Shown: piece by piece, positions 47,037 to 56,644 of the stretch
Numbering within the stretch: the stretch's first letter is position 1
Layout: every line of letters begins with the position of its first letter
DNA from: Paraburkholderia bannensis
GTDB lineage: Bacteria; Pseudomonadota; Gammaproteobacteria; Burkholderiales; Burkholderiaceae
DNA length: 64,000 bases
Assembly (NCBI RefSeq): GCF_014200455.1
Contig: NZ_JACHBW010000007.1
Coordinates: 124,001 to 188,000 of the forward strand
Direction: 5' to 3'
Position numbers and translations under genes: made by a program
The notes under the pieces: model-generated
Database searches by the model: none
Told to the model about the DNA's origin: nothing
What the model saw: only the letters and a program-made list of their open reading frames with translations

Positions 47037-47063
47037 GAAAATCATCCGTTCATACCCCGATAA
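47037..47063 (+). promoter_or_regulatory. Candidate sigma-28 (FliA) promoter of the chemoreceptor gene
   Basis: GAAA (47037-47040), a 15-base spacer and CCCGATAA (47056-47063) resemble the flagellar class III consensus TAAA-N15-GCCGATAA with one mismatch in each box. Chemoreceptor genes are typical targets of this sigma factor. Confidence 0.45.
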
Positions 47064-47212
47064 ACCCTACTCAAGTCGGGTGCGCCGCCTGCCGTAATTG
47101 CATCTGTCGTCCACTCATGGCAGTCAGTCTTTCGCAGTTTTTTTGCAGTTTGTTCTGTACGGCAGTCTGATTCAGATATCTCCACACGGCGCATTTCTCG
47201 ACACTTCCCACC

Positions 47213-49012
47213 ATGTTTTCCACCATTCGTGCGCGCATCGTCGCGCTATGCGCCGTTATCGTCGTCGTGGCGCTTGCGGCTAATACCGCGCTCGACTATT
47301 TCGTAGCGGACTCGCACAACAAGGATTCGATCGACGCCACGCTCACTGCCGTCGAAAACAGCCACGCCGAAGGTATCGGCGACTGGGTGGCGACGCACGC
47401 GCAGATGATCGAATCGCTGCAGGACGCCGCGCTGCAACCCGATCCAGTGCCGATGCTCAAGCAGATCGCCACGGCAGGCGGCTTCACCAACGTCTACGTC
47501 GGTTACGCCGACAAGACCGCGAAGTTCTCCGACGCAACCGGCATCCCGCCCGACTACGATCCGACCGGCCGCCCCTGGTACAAGCAGGCCGTGGCGGCGG
47601 GCAAGGGAGTGGTGACGCCGCCTTACGTCGACGTGGGCACCGGCAAGGTGGTGGTGGCGTTCGCCACGCCCGTGATCCGCGACGGTCAGGTCAAGGGCGT
47701 GATTTCCGGCGATGTGGCGATGGACAGCGTGATCGCCAACGTGCGCTCGATTCACCCGACGCCTGCGAGCTTCGGCATGCTGGTCGACAGCGCGGGCGAG
47801 ATCGTCGCGCACAACGACGCCAAACTCACGCTCAAGCCGGTTACCGACGTCGCGCCGGATCTGGCGGGCGACAAGCTGGCCGCGCTGTTCGCGGCGACGC
47901 GCCCGGTTGCTGTCGACGTGAACGGCGACGCCAAGCTGATGCGCGCCCAGGCAATCGCGGGCACGGACTGGCGCGTGATCGTCGCGTTCGACCGCGCCGA
48001 CGCGCTGGCGGGCATGCGCTCGCTGCTGACGGTGTCGCTGATTGCGCTGGTGGTGATTTCGGTGGTGGCGGCGCTGGTGGTGGGCGCGGCCACTTCGGTG
48101 TCGTTCAAGCGCCTGTCGAGCGTGCGCGACGCGATGGATGCGATCAGCGCGGGCGAGGGCGATCTCACGCAGCGCCTGCCGGTCACCGGCAACGACGAAG
48201 TCGCGCAGATCGCGCGCTCGTTCAACGCTTTCATGGACAAGCTGCGCGACGTGATGCGCCATATCCGCGATGCGAGCCAGTCGGTGCGCACCGCGAGCGA
48301 CGAAATCGCCGCGGGCAATGTCGATCTTTCCGGGCGCACCGAATCGGCGGCGGCGAGCCTCGAAGAAACCGCGGCGTCGATGGAGCAAATCACCGCGACG
48401 GTCGCGCAATCGGCCAACGCGGCGCAACAGGCCGACATCACGGCGAACTCGGCATCGACGGTGGCCTCGCGCGGCGGCGCGGTGATCAGCGACGTGGTCG
48501 ATACGATGGGCGCGATCGAAAAGGCGTCGGTGAAGATCGCCGACATCATCGGCGTGATCGACGGCATCGCCTTCCAGACCAATATTCTGGCGCTCAACGC
48601 GGCGGTGGAAGCGGCGCGTGCGGGCGAGCAGGGACGCGGCTTCGCAGTGGTCGCGGGCGAAGTGCGCAGCCTCGCGCAGCGCAGCGCGCAGGCGGCGCGC
48701 GAGATCAAGGGCTTGATCGAATCGACGGTGGCGAGCGTGAATTCGGGCTCGCAACTGGTGCGCCGCGCGGGTGAGACGATGGACGAGATCGTCGCGAACG
48801 TCTCGAACGTGACCACGATTATTTCGGAAGTGACGAACGCAGCCGGAGAGCAGACGCGCGGGATTCAGGAAGTGAATCGTGCGGTGAGCCAGCTTGACGA
48901 GATGGTGCAGCAGAACGCGGCGCTGGTCGAGCAATCGACGGCGGCGGCCGCCGCGCTGCGCAGCCAGGCGGTGAATCTTGCGGAAGCGGTGGCGCAGTTC
49001 AGGCTCGATTGA
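47213..49012 (+). CDS. Methyl-accepting chemotaxis protein with dCache_1 (amino-acid type) sensor
   Basis: Transmembrane chemoreceptor of 599 residues: membrane helix 1 (about 10-30), a periplasmic double-Cache domain, membrane helix 2 (about 270-300), HAMP, and a cytoplasmic signalling domain with the conserved hairpin tip [35 protein letters not shown]. The Cache domain has Y115, R120, W122, Y123, Y138, D140 and D167 with the spacing described for the amino-acid-binding dCache_1 motif (PctA-like). It therefore probably senses amino acids. There is no C-terminal CheR-binding pentapeptide (it ends AQFRLD). Confidence 0.93.
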   Translation: MFSTIRARIVALCAVIVVVALAANTALDYFVADSHNKDSIDATLTAVENSHAEGIGDWVATHAQMIESLQDAALQPDPVPMLKQIATAGGFTNVYVGYADKTAKFSDATGIPPDYDPTGRPWYKQAVAAGKGVVTPPYVDVGTGKVVVAFATPVIRDGQVKGVISGDVAMDSVIANVRSIHPTPASFGMLVDSAGEIVAHNDAKLTLKPVTDVAPDLAGDKLAALFAATRPVAVDVNGDAKLMRAQAIAGTDWRVIVAFDRADALAGMRSLLTVSLIALVVISVVAALVVGAATSVSFKRLSSVRDAMDAISAGEGDLTQRLPVTGNDEVAQIARSFNAFMDKLRDVMRHIRDASQSVRTASDEIAAGNVDLSGRTESAAASLEETAASMEQITATVAQSANAAQQADITANSASTVASRGGAVISDVVDTMGAIEKASVKIADIIGVIDGIAFQTNILALNAAVEAARAGEQGRGFAVVAGEVRSLAQRSAQAAREIKGLIESTVASVNSGSQLVRRAGETMDEIVANVSNVTTIISEVTNAAGEQTRGIQEVNRAVSQLDEMVQQNAALVEQSTAAAAALRSQAVNLAEAVAQFRLD

Positions 49013-49062
49013 TTTTTAACCGGATTTTTATCCGGATTTTGATCCGGATAGTTCTCCGCTCA

Positions 49063-49194
49063 ATCGGAAACGGTAAAGCGGCGCTGCGGTTCGTCGAGGC
49101 CGTGTCGGACGGCTGGCCGCGCATCCCGCCGAATCTGCAGACCCTGCTGTAAAAGGGCGAGCCGTTGATGCCGCTAGCCGCGACGGGCGCCTGA
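49063..49194 (+). pseudogene. Possible remnant of a gene 3' end
   Basis: In the gap after the chemoreceptor, one frame reads IGNGKAALRFVEAVSDGWPR and onward to LQTLL, stops (TAA, 49150-49152), then continues in the same frame through KGEPLMPLAATGA to a TGA at 49192-49194. The residue choice looks protein-like and the codons are G/C-ending. I do not recognise the family. It could be a decayed tail of a lost gene or chance. Three CCGGAT repeats (49019-49050) lie just upstream. Confidence 0.3.
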
Positions 49195-49237
49195 ATCTTG
49201 CCTCAAGCCCCGTCGCAACCAGCCGCGCATGGCGACA

Positions 49238-49723
49238 TCAATCGCGGAAGTTATTGAAGTCGAGCGGCGTGTCGGTCACTTCCTTGCGCAGCATGGCGAT
49301 CGTGTTCTGCAGATCGTCGCGCTTGGCGCCCGTTACGCGCACGGCGTCGCCCTGGATGCTGGCCTGGACCTTGATCTTGCTGTCCTTCACCAGACGCACG
49401 ATCTTCTTGGCGAGGTCGCCCGAGACGCCCTTCTTCACGGTGATGATCTGCTTGACCTTGTCACCGCCGATCTTCTCGATCTTGCCGTAGTCGAGGAAAC
49501 GCACATCCACATTGCGCTTGGCCATTTTCGAGATCAACACGTCCTTTACCTGGCCGAGCTTGAAGTCGTCGTCGGCGAACGCGGTCAGCTCGCGTTCCTT
49601 TTGCTCGACGCGCGCATCCGAGCCCTTGAAGTCGAAGCGCGTGGAGATCTCCTTGTTGGATTGCTCGATCGCGTTCTTCACTTCGATCATGTTGGCTTCG
49701 CTGACGACGTCAAACGATGGCAT
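49238..49723 (-). CDS. yajQ: YajQ family nucleotide-binding protein
   Basis: Small cytoplasmic protein of 161 residues, complete and typical: [65 protein letters not shown] and the end [19 protein letters not shown]...PLDFNNFRD. YajQ proteins in Xanthomonas, Stenotrophomonas and Pseudomonas bind cyclic di-GMP and influence virulence transcription. A role here is inferred only from the family. It is divergent from murB. Confidence 0.97.
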   Translation of the reverse strand: MPSFDVVSEANMIEVKNAIEQSNKEISTRFDFKGSDARVEQKERELTAFADDDFKLGQVKDVLISKMAKRNVDVRFLDYGKIEKIGGDKVKQIITVKKGVSGDLAKKIVRLVKDSKIKVQASIQGDAVRVTGAKRDDLQNTIAMLRKEVTDTPLDFNNFRD

Positions 49724-49797
49724 TACTTTCTCCCAAAGGTGCGAGTGCCGCAGTGCCGGACCGCCGCAGCGGATACTGAGACGCGCCGCGCACTCGC

Positions 49798-49803
49798 TAT
49801 AAT
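49798..49803 (+). promoter_or_regulatory. Candidate -10 box for murB
   Basis: A perfect TATAAT lies in the yajQ/murB divergent gap, 138 bases before the murB ATG. The corresponding -35 position is GC-rich. Confidence 0.4.
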
Positions 49804-49935
49804 CACGGACCGCGTCATTTTACCGGCGTGGCCGGGTTTGCCCAAGGCTGCGCGCGTGAAGCGCTGCGCGCCCTGGGTTCTTCGCCCGTATCGATCGACC
49901 CGATCCACTGCCGTTTCCGTCCCGATTTTTTCCCG

Positions 49936-50991
49936 ATGTCCGCTTCCCTCGCGTCCGCCGATCCGTCCCCCGTGTGGTTCACCCCCGGCTATGCGCTGCG
50001 CGCGCATAACACCTTCGGCTTCGACGTGCGCGCGCGTCTGGCCTGCCGCATCGAACACGAAGCCGATCTGGCAAAGGCGCTGAACGACCCGCGCGCCGCC
50101 GGCCTGCCTACGCTCGTGCTGGGCGGCGGCAGCAATGTGGTGCTCACGCGCGACTTCGACGGCCTCGTGCTGATGATCGCGCTCGCGGGCAAGCGCGTCG
50201 TTCACGAAGACGACGACGCGTGGTACGTGGAAGCCGCAGCGGGCGAGAACTGGCACGATTTCGTGGCGTGGACGCTCGAAGCGGGCATGCCGGGTCTTGA
50301 AAACCTCGCGCTGATTCCGGGGACGGTCGGCGCCGCGCCGATCCAGAACATCGGCGCTTACGGGCTGGAAATGGCCGAGCGCTGCGCGCGCGTGCGCGCG
50401 ATCGAACTCGAAACCGGCATTGCCTATGAATTCGACGCCGCCGACTGCGGCTTTGGCTATCGCGACAGCTTTTTCAAGCGCGAAGGGCGCGATCGCTTCG
50501 TGATCGCATCGGTCACGTTCCGGCTGCCGAAAGCGTGGCGCGCCAATGCCGGTTACGCCGATCTCGCGCGTGAACTCGCGCAGCAAGGCCTTGCCGAAGC
50601 GCGCCATGCGCGCGACGTGTTCGACGCCGTGGTGGCGGTGCGCCGCGCCAAGCTGCCCGATCCGCTCGTGCTTGGTAACGCGGGCAGCTTCTTCAAGAAT
50701 CCGGTGATCGAGGCGGAGCAGTTCGACGCGCTGGTGTTGCGCGAGCCGCAGGTGGTTTCGTATGCGCAGGCCGATGGCCGCGTCAAGCTGGCGGCGGGCT
50801 GGCTGATCGACCAGTGCGGCTGGAAAGGGCGCGCGCTGGGCGCGGCAGCGGTGCATGAGCGTCAGGCGCTCGTGCTGGTGAATCGCGGCGGCGCGTGCGG
50901 CAGCGACATCCTTGCGCTGGCGCGGGCGATCCAGGCCGATGTGATGGCGCGCTTTGGCGTGGAACTGGAGCAGGAACCGATCAGCCTCTAA
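49936..50991 (+). CDS. murB: UDP-N-acetylenolpyruvoylglucosamine reductase
   Basis: FAD enzyme that makes UDP-MurNAc for peptidoglycan. The 351-residue protein is the E. coli-type (I) enzyme: [26 protein letters not shown] (FAD), [36 protein letters not shown], the catalytic Ser in [11 protein letters not shown], and the C-terminal Glu region ELEQEP. The ATG at 49936 gives the expected length. The frame runs further upstream without a better start. Confidence 0.97.
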   Translation: MSASLASADPSPVWFTPGYALRAHNTFGFDVRARLACRIEHEADLAKALNDPRAAGLPTLVLGGGSNVVLTRDFDGLVLMIALAGKRVVHEDDDAWYVEAAAGENWHDFVAWTLEAGMPGLENLALIPGTVGAAPIQNIGAYGLEMAERCARVRAIELETGIAYEFDAADCGFGYRDSFFKREGRDRFVIASVTFRLPKAWRANAGYADLARELAQQGLAEARHARDVFDAVVAVRRAKLPDPLVLGNAGSFFKNPVIEAEQFDALVLREPQVVSYAQADGRVKLAAGWLIDQCGWKGRALGAAAVHERQALVLVNRGGACGSDILALARAIQADVMARFGVELEQEPISL

Positions 50992-51024
50992 AACCGGGGC
51001 GAACCACAACGTCCAGCAACAGAG

Positions 51025-51047
51025 CGCCGCGCCTTCAAGACGCGGCG
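51025..51047. terminator. Terminator between convergent murB and EAL gene
   Basis: CGCCGCG (51025-51031) and CGCGGCG (51041-51047) pair around a 9-base loop, followed by TTCTGCTTTTC on the plus strand. Confidence 0.7.
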
Positions 51048-51062
51048 TTCTGCTTTTCAGGC

Positions 51063-51890
51063 TCAGGCCGCGCTGTTCTGCGCGGCGAACACCGGCCCCT
51101 GCACGAAGCGCACATCGTACTGCTGCAATTGCTCGAATTGCGCGACGTCCATCACGCGGTTGAAGATCAGCGGGATGCGCAGCCGCGCCGCGTAACTCAC
51201 GAGCGGCTTGACCATCGAGTCGCGCAACGCCGAACTGGCATCCATCTTCACGAAATCGAGCCGCGCGCTATCCGACACCGACAGGATCTGCCCCGCGTTC
51301 GACAGATTGCCCGCCACCTTGAAGCCATAGCGCTGATAACTCTTCGTCAGATAGCCGACGAAGGTGCGGTGCGCGACCGCCGCCGCCGGCAATTCGATCA
51401 CCACCCGCCCAGGATTGAGCCCGAACGACACCAGCACGTTCGAAAAATGGCGCCCGTGATCGTACTTCACGCTCTTGAGCAGACGCTCGTGCACACGCAG
51501 GAACAACAGACCATGCTGCTGCGAACCCAGGAAGTTGATCGCATGCAGCGCCCGCACGCAGCGATCGAGCGCCACCAGTTCGGGGTCGTCGAGCGTGTCG
51601 GAGAACGGATCGAAGGCGCTGATCTTGCCGCCGTCGTCGCGAAGCGTCACCGCCTGAAAACCGAGTTCGTCACCGAAACGCGCAGCCGACGACAGATCGG
51701 CCGTGAGCGACTGCGCGCCGCCATGCACGCTGATGTCGTAGATCGGCTCATAGGCGCTGAGCATTTCCACGCCGCGACGGCGCGCGATGGCTTCGGCGTG
51801 ATGCGCGCCGCTCCCCATCGCCAGGTGCTCGCCGAGAAAAGGATGGCTGGCGGAGCGGGCAACAAGCTCGGGAATGGTCGGAGCGATCAT
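51063..51890 (-). CDS. Degenerate EAL-domain protein, probably inactive as phosphodiesterase
   Basis: The 275-residue protein has the fold of a cyclic-di-GMP phosphodiesterase (EAL) domain but lacks its catalytic residues. YEPIYDI (47-53) matches the N-terminal YQPI motif, IELP (165-168) the E-T/L-T strand, FVKMD (213-217) the K-I-D strand and QGPVFA (264-269) the C-terminal QGY/F motif. The EAL/EVL signature is absent, the DDFG segment is AGNLSN (193-198), and the EGVE segment is NRVMD (244-248). It may bind c-di-GMP or partners as a sensor. The start at 51890 is the best ATG. The frame continues upstream without support. Confidence 0.75.
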   Translation of the reverse strand: MIAPTIPELVARSASHPFLGEHLAMGSGAHHAEAIARRRGVEMLSAYEPIYDISVHGGAQSLTADLSSAARFGDELGFQAVTLRDDGGKISAFDPFSDTLDDPELVALDRCVRALHAINFLGSQQHGLLFLRVHERLLKSVKYDHGRHFSNVLVSFGLNPGRVVIELPAAAVAHRTFVGYLTKSYQRYGFKVAGNLSNAGQILSVSDSARLDFVKMDASSALRDSMVKPLVSYAARLRIPLIFNRVMDVAQFEQLQQYDVRFVQGPVFAAQNSAA

Positions 51891-52203
51891 GACGCGATGA
51901 AGAGAACCAGGTAATGAGACGAACAGCGGAAAGAAAAAACAGCGACGCGGCCACGGGGCCGCATGGCTTGATGGTAGCAGCCCTGGACGCCGCGGCATGC
52001 ACTGATTGGTGATAACGATATCCACACGCGAAGGCGTGCCTCGCATGGCTCCACAGGCCGGGAAGGCGATTGGAGGACGATTCCCAGGGTTTACGTGAAA
52101 TTTCACTAATCATAATCCGTTTTACTATTCGTAAATCGCGCGACGGGAGATGGCTCAAACGTGCCGGCGCGCCAGCCGAACCGGTATGGACATGGAGAGA
52201 GAG
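51891..52203. other. Divergent gap between EAL gene and hmgA
   Basis: This 313-base divergent gap has no gene. Its right half is AT-rich and holds palindromes upstream of hmgA, listed separately. Confidence 0.6.
52091..52136 (+). promoter_or_regulatory. Palindromic operator candidates upstream of hmgA
   Basis: A perfect 12-base palindrome GTGAAATTTCAC (52096-52107) and a second dyad TTTAC-N5-GTAAA (52122-52136) flank CATAAT (52112-52117, -10-like). TTTACG at 52091 is also the inverse of CGTAAA at 52131. These lie 70-110 bases before hmgA and are likely sites for a regulator of homogentisate catabolism. The regulator gene is not adjacent. Confidence 0.5.
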
Positions 52204-53583
52204 ATGAACGCACCTTTGCCCGACGTGAAGCACGCGCCCGCTCGCGGCCACGACGGTTACCCGGATGGCTACATGAGCGGTTTCGCCAACGAATTCGCGA
52301 CCGAGGCCTTGCCCGGCGCCTTGCCGGCCGGCCAGAACTCGCCGCAGCGCTGCGCCTACGGCCTGTACGCCGAGCAGCTCTCGGGCACGGCCTTCACCGC
52401 GCCGCGCTCGCACAATCGCCGCTCGTGGCTCTATCGCATCCGTCCGGGCGCGGTGCATCAGCCGTTCACGCCGCTCAAGCCGCTCAAAGCAGAGGCCGAA
52501 GGTCAGGGCGCACGCATCGTGGCCGATTTCGGTGCTGTGCCGCCCACGCCGCCCAACCAGCTGCGCTGGGACGCGCTGCCGATGCCCACCGCGCCGACCG
52601 ATTTCATCGACGGCTGGGTGACGATGGCGGGCAACGGCTCGGCGGCCTCGATGAGCGGTTGCGCGATTCATCTCTACGCGGCGAACCGCTCGATGAAGGA
52701 GCGCTTCTTCTACAACACCGATGGCGAACTGCTGATCGTCCCGCAACAGGGACGTTTGTCGATCGCGACGGAAATGGGCAAGCTCGACATCGAGCCGTTT
52801 GAGATCGCGGTGATCCCGCGCGGCGTGCGCTTCGCGGTCGAACTGCCCGATGGCGAGGCGCGGGGCTATATCTGCGAGAACTTTGGCGCGCTGCTGCGTC
52901 TGCCCGATCTGGGCGTGATCGGCTCGAACGGCCTGGCGAATCCGCGCGATTTCCTCACGCCGGTCGCGGCGTATGAGGACCGCGAAGGCCAGTTCGAACT
53001 CGTCACCAAACTGAACGGCGAACTCTGGCGTGCGGATATCGGCCATTCGCCGCTCGACGTGGTGGCGTGGCACGGCAATTACGCGCCCTACAAGTACGAT
53101 CTGCGCCGTTACAACACGATCGGCTCGATCAGCTACGACCATCCGGATCCGTCGATTTTCCTCGTGCTGCAGTCGCCGACCGACACGCCGGGAGTCGATT
53201 CGATCGACTTCGTGATCTTCCCGCCGCGCTGGCTCGCCGCCGAAAACACCTTCCGCCCGCCCTGGTATCACCGCAATGTGGCGAGCGAGTTCATGGGCCT
53301 CGTACACGGCGTCTATGACGCCAAGGCCGAAGGCTTCGTGCCGGGCGGCGCGAGCCTGCACAACTGCATGTCGGGCCACGGCCCGGATGCCGAGACCTTC
53401 GAAAAAGCCTCGAACGCCGATACGAGCAAGCCGCACAAGGTGGGCGACACGATGGCGTTCATGTTCGAGACCCGCACGCTGATTCGCCCGACGCGATACG
53501 CGCTCGAAACGAGCCAACTGCAGGCGCATTACTACGAGTGCTGGCAAGGCCTCAAGAAACACTTCAATCCGGAGAAGCAATGA
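52204..53583 (+). CDS. hmgA: Homogentisate 1,2-dioxygenase
   Basis: Fe2+ enzyme that opens homogentisate to maleylacetoacetate in phenylalanine and tyrosine catabolism. The 459 residues match the family: [45 protein letters not shown], the iron-ligand region [24 protein letters not shown] and [16 protein letters not shown]. The ATG at 52204 is preceded by GGAGAGAGAG. The gene overlaps fahA by ATGA, so both are translated as a pair. Confidence 0.98.
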   Translation: MNAPLPDVKHAPARGHDGYPDGYMSGFANEFATEALPGALPAGQNSPQRCAYGLYAEQLSGTAFTAPRSHNRRSWLYRIRPGAVHQPFTPLKPLKAEAEGQGARIVADFGAVPPTPPNQLRWDALPMPTAPTDFIDGWVTMAGNGSAASMSGCAIHLYAANRSMKERFFYNTDGELLIVPQQGRLSIATEMGKLDIEPFEIAVIPRGVRFAVELPDGEARGYICENFGALLRLPDLGVIGSNGLANPRDFLTPVAAYEDREGQFELVTKLNGELWRADIGHSPLDVVAWHGNYAPYKYDLRRYNTIGSISYDHPDPSIFLVLQSPTDTPGVDSIDFVIFPPRWLAAENTFRPPWYHRNVASEFMGLVHGVYDAKAEGFVPGGASLHNCMSGHGPDAETFEKASNADTSKPHKVGDTMAFMFETRTLIRPTRYALETSQLQAHYYECWQGLKKHFNPEKQ

Positions 53584-54884
53584 GCATCCCTAACCATAGC
53601 GATCTGCAGGCGACCCTCGACCCCGCGCGCAAGAGCTGGATCGACAGCGCAAACGATGCAGCCTGCGATTTCCCGATCCAGAACCTGCCGTTCGGCGTGT
53701 TCAGCACGGCGCAACAGGCGCAAGCGCGCGTGGGCGTGGCGATTGGCGATCAGGTCGCGGATCTGGCCGCGCTGCACGCTGCGGGGCTGTTGCGTCTGCC
53801 GGCCGATACGAACGTGTTCGCGCGGTCCGCGTTGAACGACTTCATCGCGCTGGGCCGCGACACATGGCGCAGTGTGCGGGTGCAACTCTCGTCGCTGCTC
53901 GCGAAAGAGACCGCTACGCTGCGCGACGACGCCGCGCTGCGCTCGCGCGTCTTCACGAAGCTCGCCGATGCGAAGCTGCACCTGCCGGTGGATATTCCCG
54001 GCTATACGGACTTCTATTCGTCGAAAGAGCACGCGACCAATGTGGGCGCGATGTTTCGCGATCCGAAGAATGCGCTGCTGCCGAACTGGTCAGAGATGCC
54101 GATCTGCTATAACGGGCGTGCGTCGTCGGTGGTGGTGAGCGGCACGCCGGTGCGCCGTCCCAACGGTCAACTGAAACTGCCGGATCAGGAGCGTCCGGTG
54201 TTCGGCGCGTGCCGCAAGCTCGACATCGAACTGGAAACGGGATTCATCATCGGGCGCGGCAACGCGCTGGGTGAGCCCATCGCCTGCAAGGATGCCGAAG
54301 CGCATATCTTCGGCATTGTGCTGCTCAACGACTGGAGCGCGCGCGACATCCAGCAGTGGGAATATGTGCCGCTCGGGCCGTTCAATTCGAAGAGCTTCGC
54401 GACGACGATCTCGCCGTGGATCGTGACGCTCGATGCGCTGGAGCCGTTCCGCGTGGCGCAGCCGGTGCAGGAGCCGCAGCCGCTTGAATATCTGCGCCAT
54501 TCTGGCGAGCATGCGTTTGATATCGCGCTGGAGGTGCTGCTGCGTCCTGAAGGGGCTGCCGAGGCTACGACGATTGCGCGGACGAACTTTAAGCATATGT
54601 ATTGGACGATGGCGCAGCAGCTTGCGCATCATACGGTGGGTGGGTGTAACACTCGCGTGGGTGATTTGATGGGCTCGGGGACGATCTCTGGGCCTACCGA
54701 CGATTCGTTTGGGAGTTTGCTTGAGCTGACCTGGAACGCTAAAAATCCGCTTTCGCTTGGGTCTGGTGGGACGCGTGGGTTTATCGAGGATGGCGATGAG
54801 CTGACGCTGGCCGGATGGTGTCAGGGCGAGGGTTATCGGGTTGGGTTTGGGGTGTGTGTTGGGGTGGTGGTGCCGGCGATTTAG
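53580..54884 (+). CDS. fahA: Fumarylacetoacetase
   Basis: Hydrolyses fumarylacetoacetate to fumarate and acetoacetate, the last step of tyrosine catabolism. The 434-residue protein has the metal- and substrate-binding segments [48 protein letters not shown] and GSGTISGP. The start ATG overlaps the hmgA stop, with GGAGAAG upstream. No maiA (maleylacetoacetate isomerase) gene is adjacent. The last ~115 codons use many T- and G-ending codons (GGT, GGG, GAT, CTT) in contrast to the C-ending preference upstream. Confidence 0.98.
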   Translation: MSIPNHSDLQATLDPARKSWIDSANDAACDFPIQNLPFGVFSTAQQAQARVGVAIGDQVADLAALHAAGLLRLPADTNVFARSALNDFIALGRDTWRSVRVQLSSLLAKETATLRDDAALRSRVFTKLADAKLHLPVDIPGYTDFYSSKEHATNVGAMFRDPKNALLPNWSEMPICYNGRASSVVVSGTPVRRPNGQLKLPDQERPVFGACRKLDIELETGFIIGRGNALGEPIACKDAEAHIFGIVLLNDWSARDIQQWEYVPLGPFNSKSFATTISPWIVTLDALEPFRVAQPVQEPQPLEYLRHSGEHAFDIALEVLLRPEGAAEATTIARTNFKHMYWTMAQQLAHHTVGGCNTRVGDLMGSGTISGPTDDSFGSLLELTWNAKNPLSLGSGGTRGFIEDGDELTLAGWCQGEGYRVGFGVCVGVVVPAI

Positions 54885-54901
54885 CGGGCTGTGTGAACAC
54901 C

Positions 54902-55419
54902 GTTGGCATTTCCTTGTGATCTAGTCGGTCTATTAGTGTTGCCCCTGTGCGGGGCGGCACTTACTTTCTTTGCCGCAGCAAAGAAAGGTAAGCAAAGAAA
55001 GCCGCTCACACCGCTAGAGTGACGCCGTCCACCACGCGCCTTTAAGCAGAGTGGTGACTGGGCATTGCTCGCACCACGCGCCCAAAATCGGAGTGACAAG
55101 GCAGTCATTCATCCCGTTGTTCGCTGCGCTCACAACGGTTGGGTCTGCGAGGGAAGGCGCAAACCGAAGGTTTGCTGCTATGCCCCACGGGGCGCGCAGC
55201 GCCCGCGGTTGTGCGGGTGGCACCACTCCGATATTGGGCGCGTGGTGCGGGCGCTGCCCGGGCGCCACTCCGTTGATAGGCTGTGGGTGTACCGCGAAGC
55301 ACTGGCGGTTTGAGCGGCTTTCTTTTGCCTACTTTTCTTTGCCGCGGCAAAGAAAAGTAGGTGCCGCCCCGCACAGGGGCAACGCTAATAGACCGACACG
55401 ACAACAAGGAAATGCCAAC
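54902..55419. repeat. 518-bp nested inverted-repeat element between convergent fahA and MFS gene
   Basis: The outer arms 54902-55008 and 55311-55419 are near-perfect inverted copies of about 108 bases; both contain the sequence read as GTTGCCCCTGTGCGGGGCGG on the matching strand. An inner pair, 55071-55095 and 55224-55248 (25 bases, two mismatches), is nested inside. Within the right arm, 55328-55361 is a perfect 34-base palindrome centred on GCCG/CGGC; the left arm has an imperfect version at 54959-54991. No protein is predicted. I recall similar CTTTCTTTGC-type intergenic repeats from Paraburkholderia genomes, so it may be a dispersed family, but this needs a search. Confidence 0.85.
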
Positions 55420-55428
55420 CCCCAAATA

Positions 55429-56586
55429 CTACGGATTCCTCACCACAAACACCCGCATCCGCTCCCACCACAAAGCCCCAAGAAACACCAGCCCACCAGC
55501 AAACAACACCCACAGCATGGAATCGCCCCCAGCCCGCTGCATCAGCGCCCCGGTAACAATAGGCCCACCAAAACTAGCCGCGCTCCACGAAGCGCTAACC
55601 AGCGCACTAGCCGACACCAGCGCCACGCCTTCAAACCGCTCCCCGCAAGCCACAATCGCGAGCGTATAAATCGACCCGGCCGCCGCCCCCAGCACAAACA
55701 ACAAAGGCCAGCGCAGCCACGTCACATCCACAACAAAAGGCAGCAACGGCAACAGCACAACCACGATCACGCCCATCAGCGCATGCACACGCTCGCGCCC
55801 GAGCCGGTCAGCAAGCCAGCCAATCGGAAACTGCATGGTCGTATCGCCGAGCAGCACGACCGAGGCAAACAGCACCGCCTCCTCACGCCCCATCCCGTGC
55901 CCGATCGCAAATAGCGGCAGCAGCGACAACGCCAGCGTATCGAACAGCGCAAAAAAGCCCGTACCGATAATCAGCGCAGGCATCCTCGGCAGCACATGAC
56001 GCCAGCCGCCATGCGGCTCGTGCAAATCGGAAGTGTGAGGGCTGGAGCGGATCGCAGCCAGCATCGGCAAGGCGACCAGAAAGATCGCGCCGCAGATCGC
56101 GAAGCGCCACGCCGTATAACCGGCGATCTGGCTCACCAGCACCGGCCCCGTCATCTGGAACAGCGTGAACGTGGTCGCGTAGATGGCGACCACGCGGCCG
56201 CGCGTGGAATCGTCGGCGAGTTCGTTCACCCATGCTTCGCCGATCGTGAACAGCAGCATCAGCGCCGCGCCGCAGATCATCCGCAGCAGGCCCCATAGCC
56301 ACAGATTCGCGCAGCACTGCATCAGCGCTGTCGCCATGGCCACAGCCAGCACGGCGCCCACGATCACCTGCCGTGAGCCAAATCGCCCAGCGATCCACGC
56401 CGTCAGCGGCACGACGATCAGGCCGCCGAGCGCCTGGGCAGCGGTCAGCAGGCCGACCACGGTCGCGCCATGGCCGGCGTCGGCCAGTGCGAGCGCAGTG
56501 AGAGGGAGGGTCGCGCCGGAGCCGAGGCCAACCACGGCCACGCTCAGGATCAGCGCGAGGAAATCGCGGGTAAGGACGGTTTTCAT
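55429..56586 (-). CDS. MFS transporter (YcaD-like)
   Basis: Inner-membrane transporter of 385 residues with twelve predicted helices, starting LTRDFLALILSVAVVGLGSGATLPLTALAL. The MFS motif lies after helix 2 (AWIAGRFGSRQVIVG), and a second WLADRLGRERVHALMG in the central loop marks the second half. It resembles the YcaD group; the substrate is unknown. It lies 58 bases downstream of another MFS gene on the same strand. Its 3' third shows the same T/G-ending codon shift as the end of fahA on the other side of the inverted-repeat element. Confidence 0.85.
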   Translation of the reverse strand: MKTVLTRDFLALILSVAVVGLGSGATLPLTALALADAGHGATVVGLLTAAQALGGLIVVPLTAWIAGRFGSRQVIVGAVLAVAMATALMQCCANLWLWGLLRMICGAALMLLFTIGEAWVNELADDSTRGRVVAIYATTFTLFQMTGPVLVSQIAGYTAWRFAICGAIFLVALPMLAAIRSSPHTSDLHEPHGGWRHVLPRMPALIIGTGFFALFDTLALSLLPLFAIGHGMGREEAVLFASVVLLGDTTMQFPIGWLADRLGRERVHALMGVIVVVLLPLLPFVVDVTWLRWPLLFVLGAAAGSIYTLAIVACGERFEGVALVSASALVSASWSAASFGGPIVTGALMQRAGGDSMLWVLFAGGLVFLGALWWERMRVFVVRNP

Positions 56587-56644
56587 CGGGCGCCATCCTA
56601 CTACGCCCCGTCTGGCGCCCGTGTGGAATTAGCCTGCTTGCGGG

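Larger units (their letters stand above)
46860..47212 (+). other. Intergenic region between plsY and the chemoreceptor gene
   Basis: No gene is seen. It holds the plsY terminator (46890-46917), a flagellar-type promoter candidate (47037-47063) and then about 150 bases of leader before the chemoreceptor ATG with no clear ribosome site. Confidence 0.6.

Noticed and set aside
55051..55914. A 287-codon frame running from the inverted-repeat element into the MFS gene
   Set aside because: It spans the palindromic repeat and is antisense to the MFS gene. The product is rich in His, Pro, Gln and Arg with no motif.
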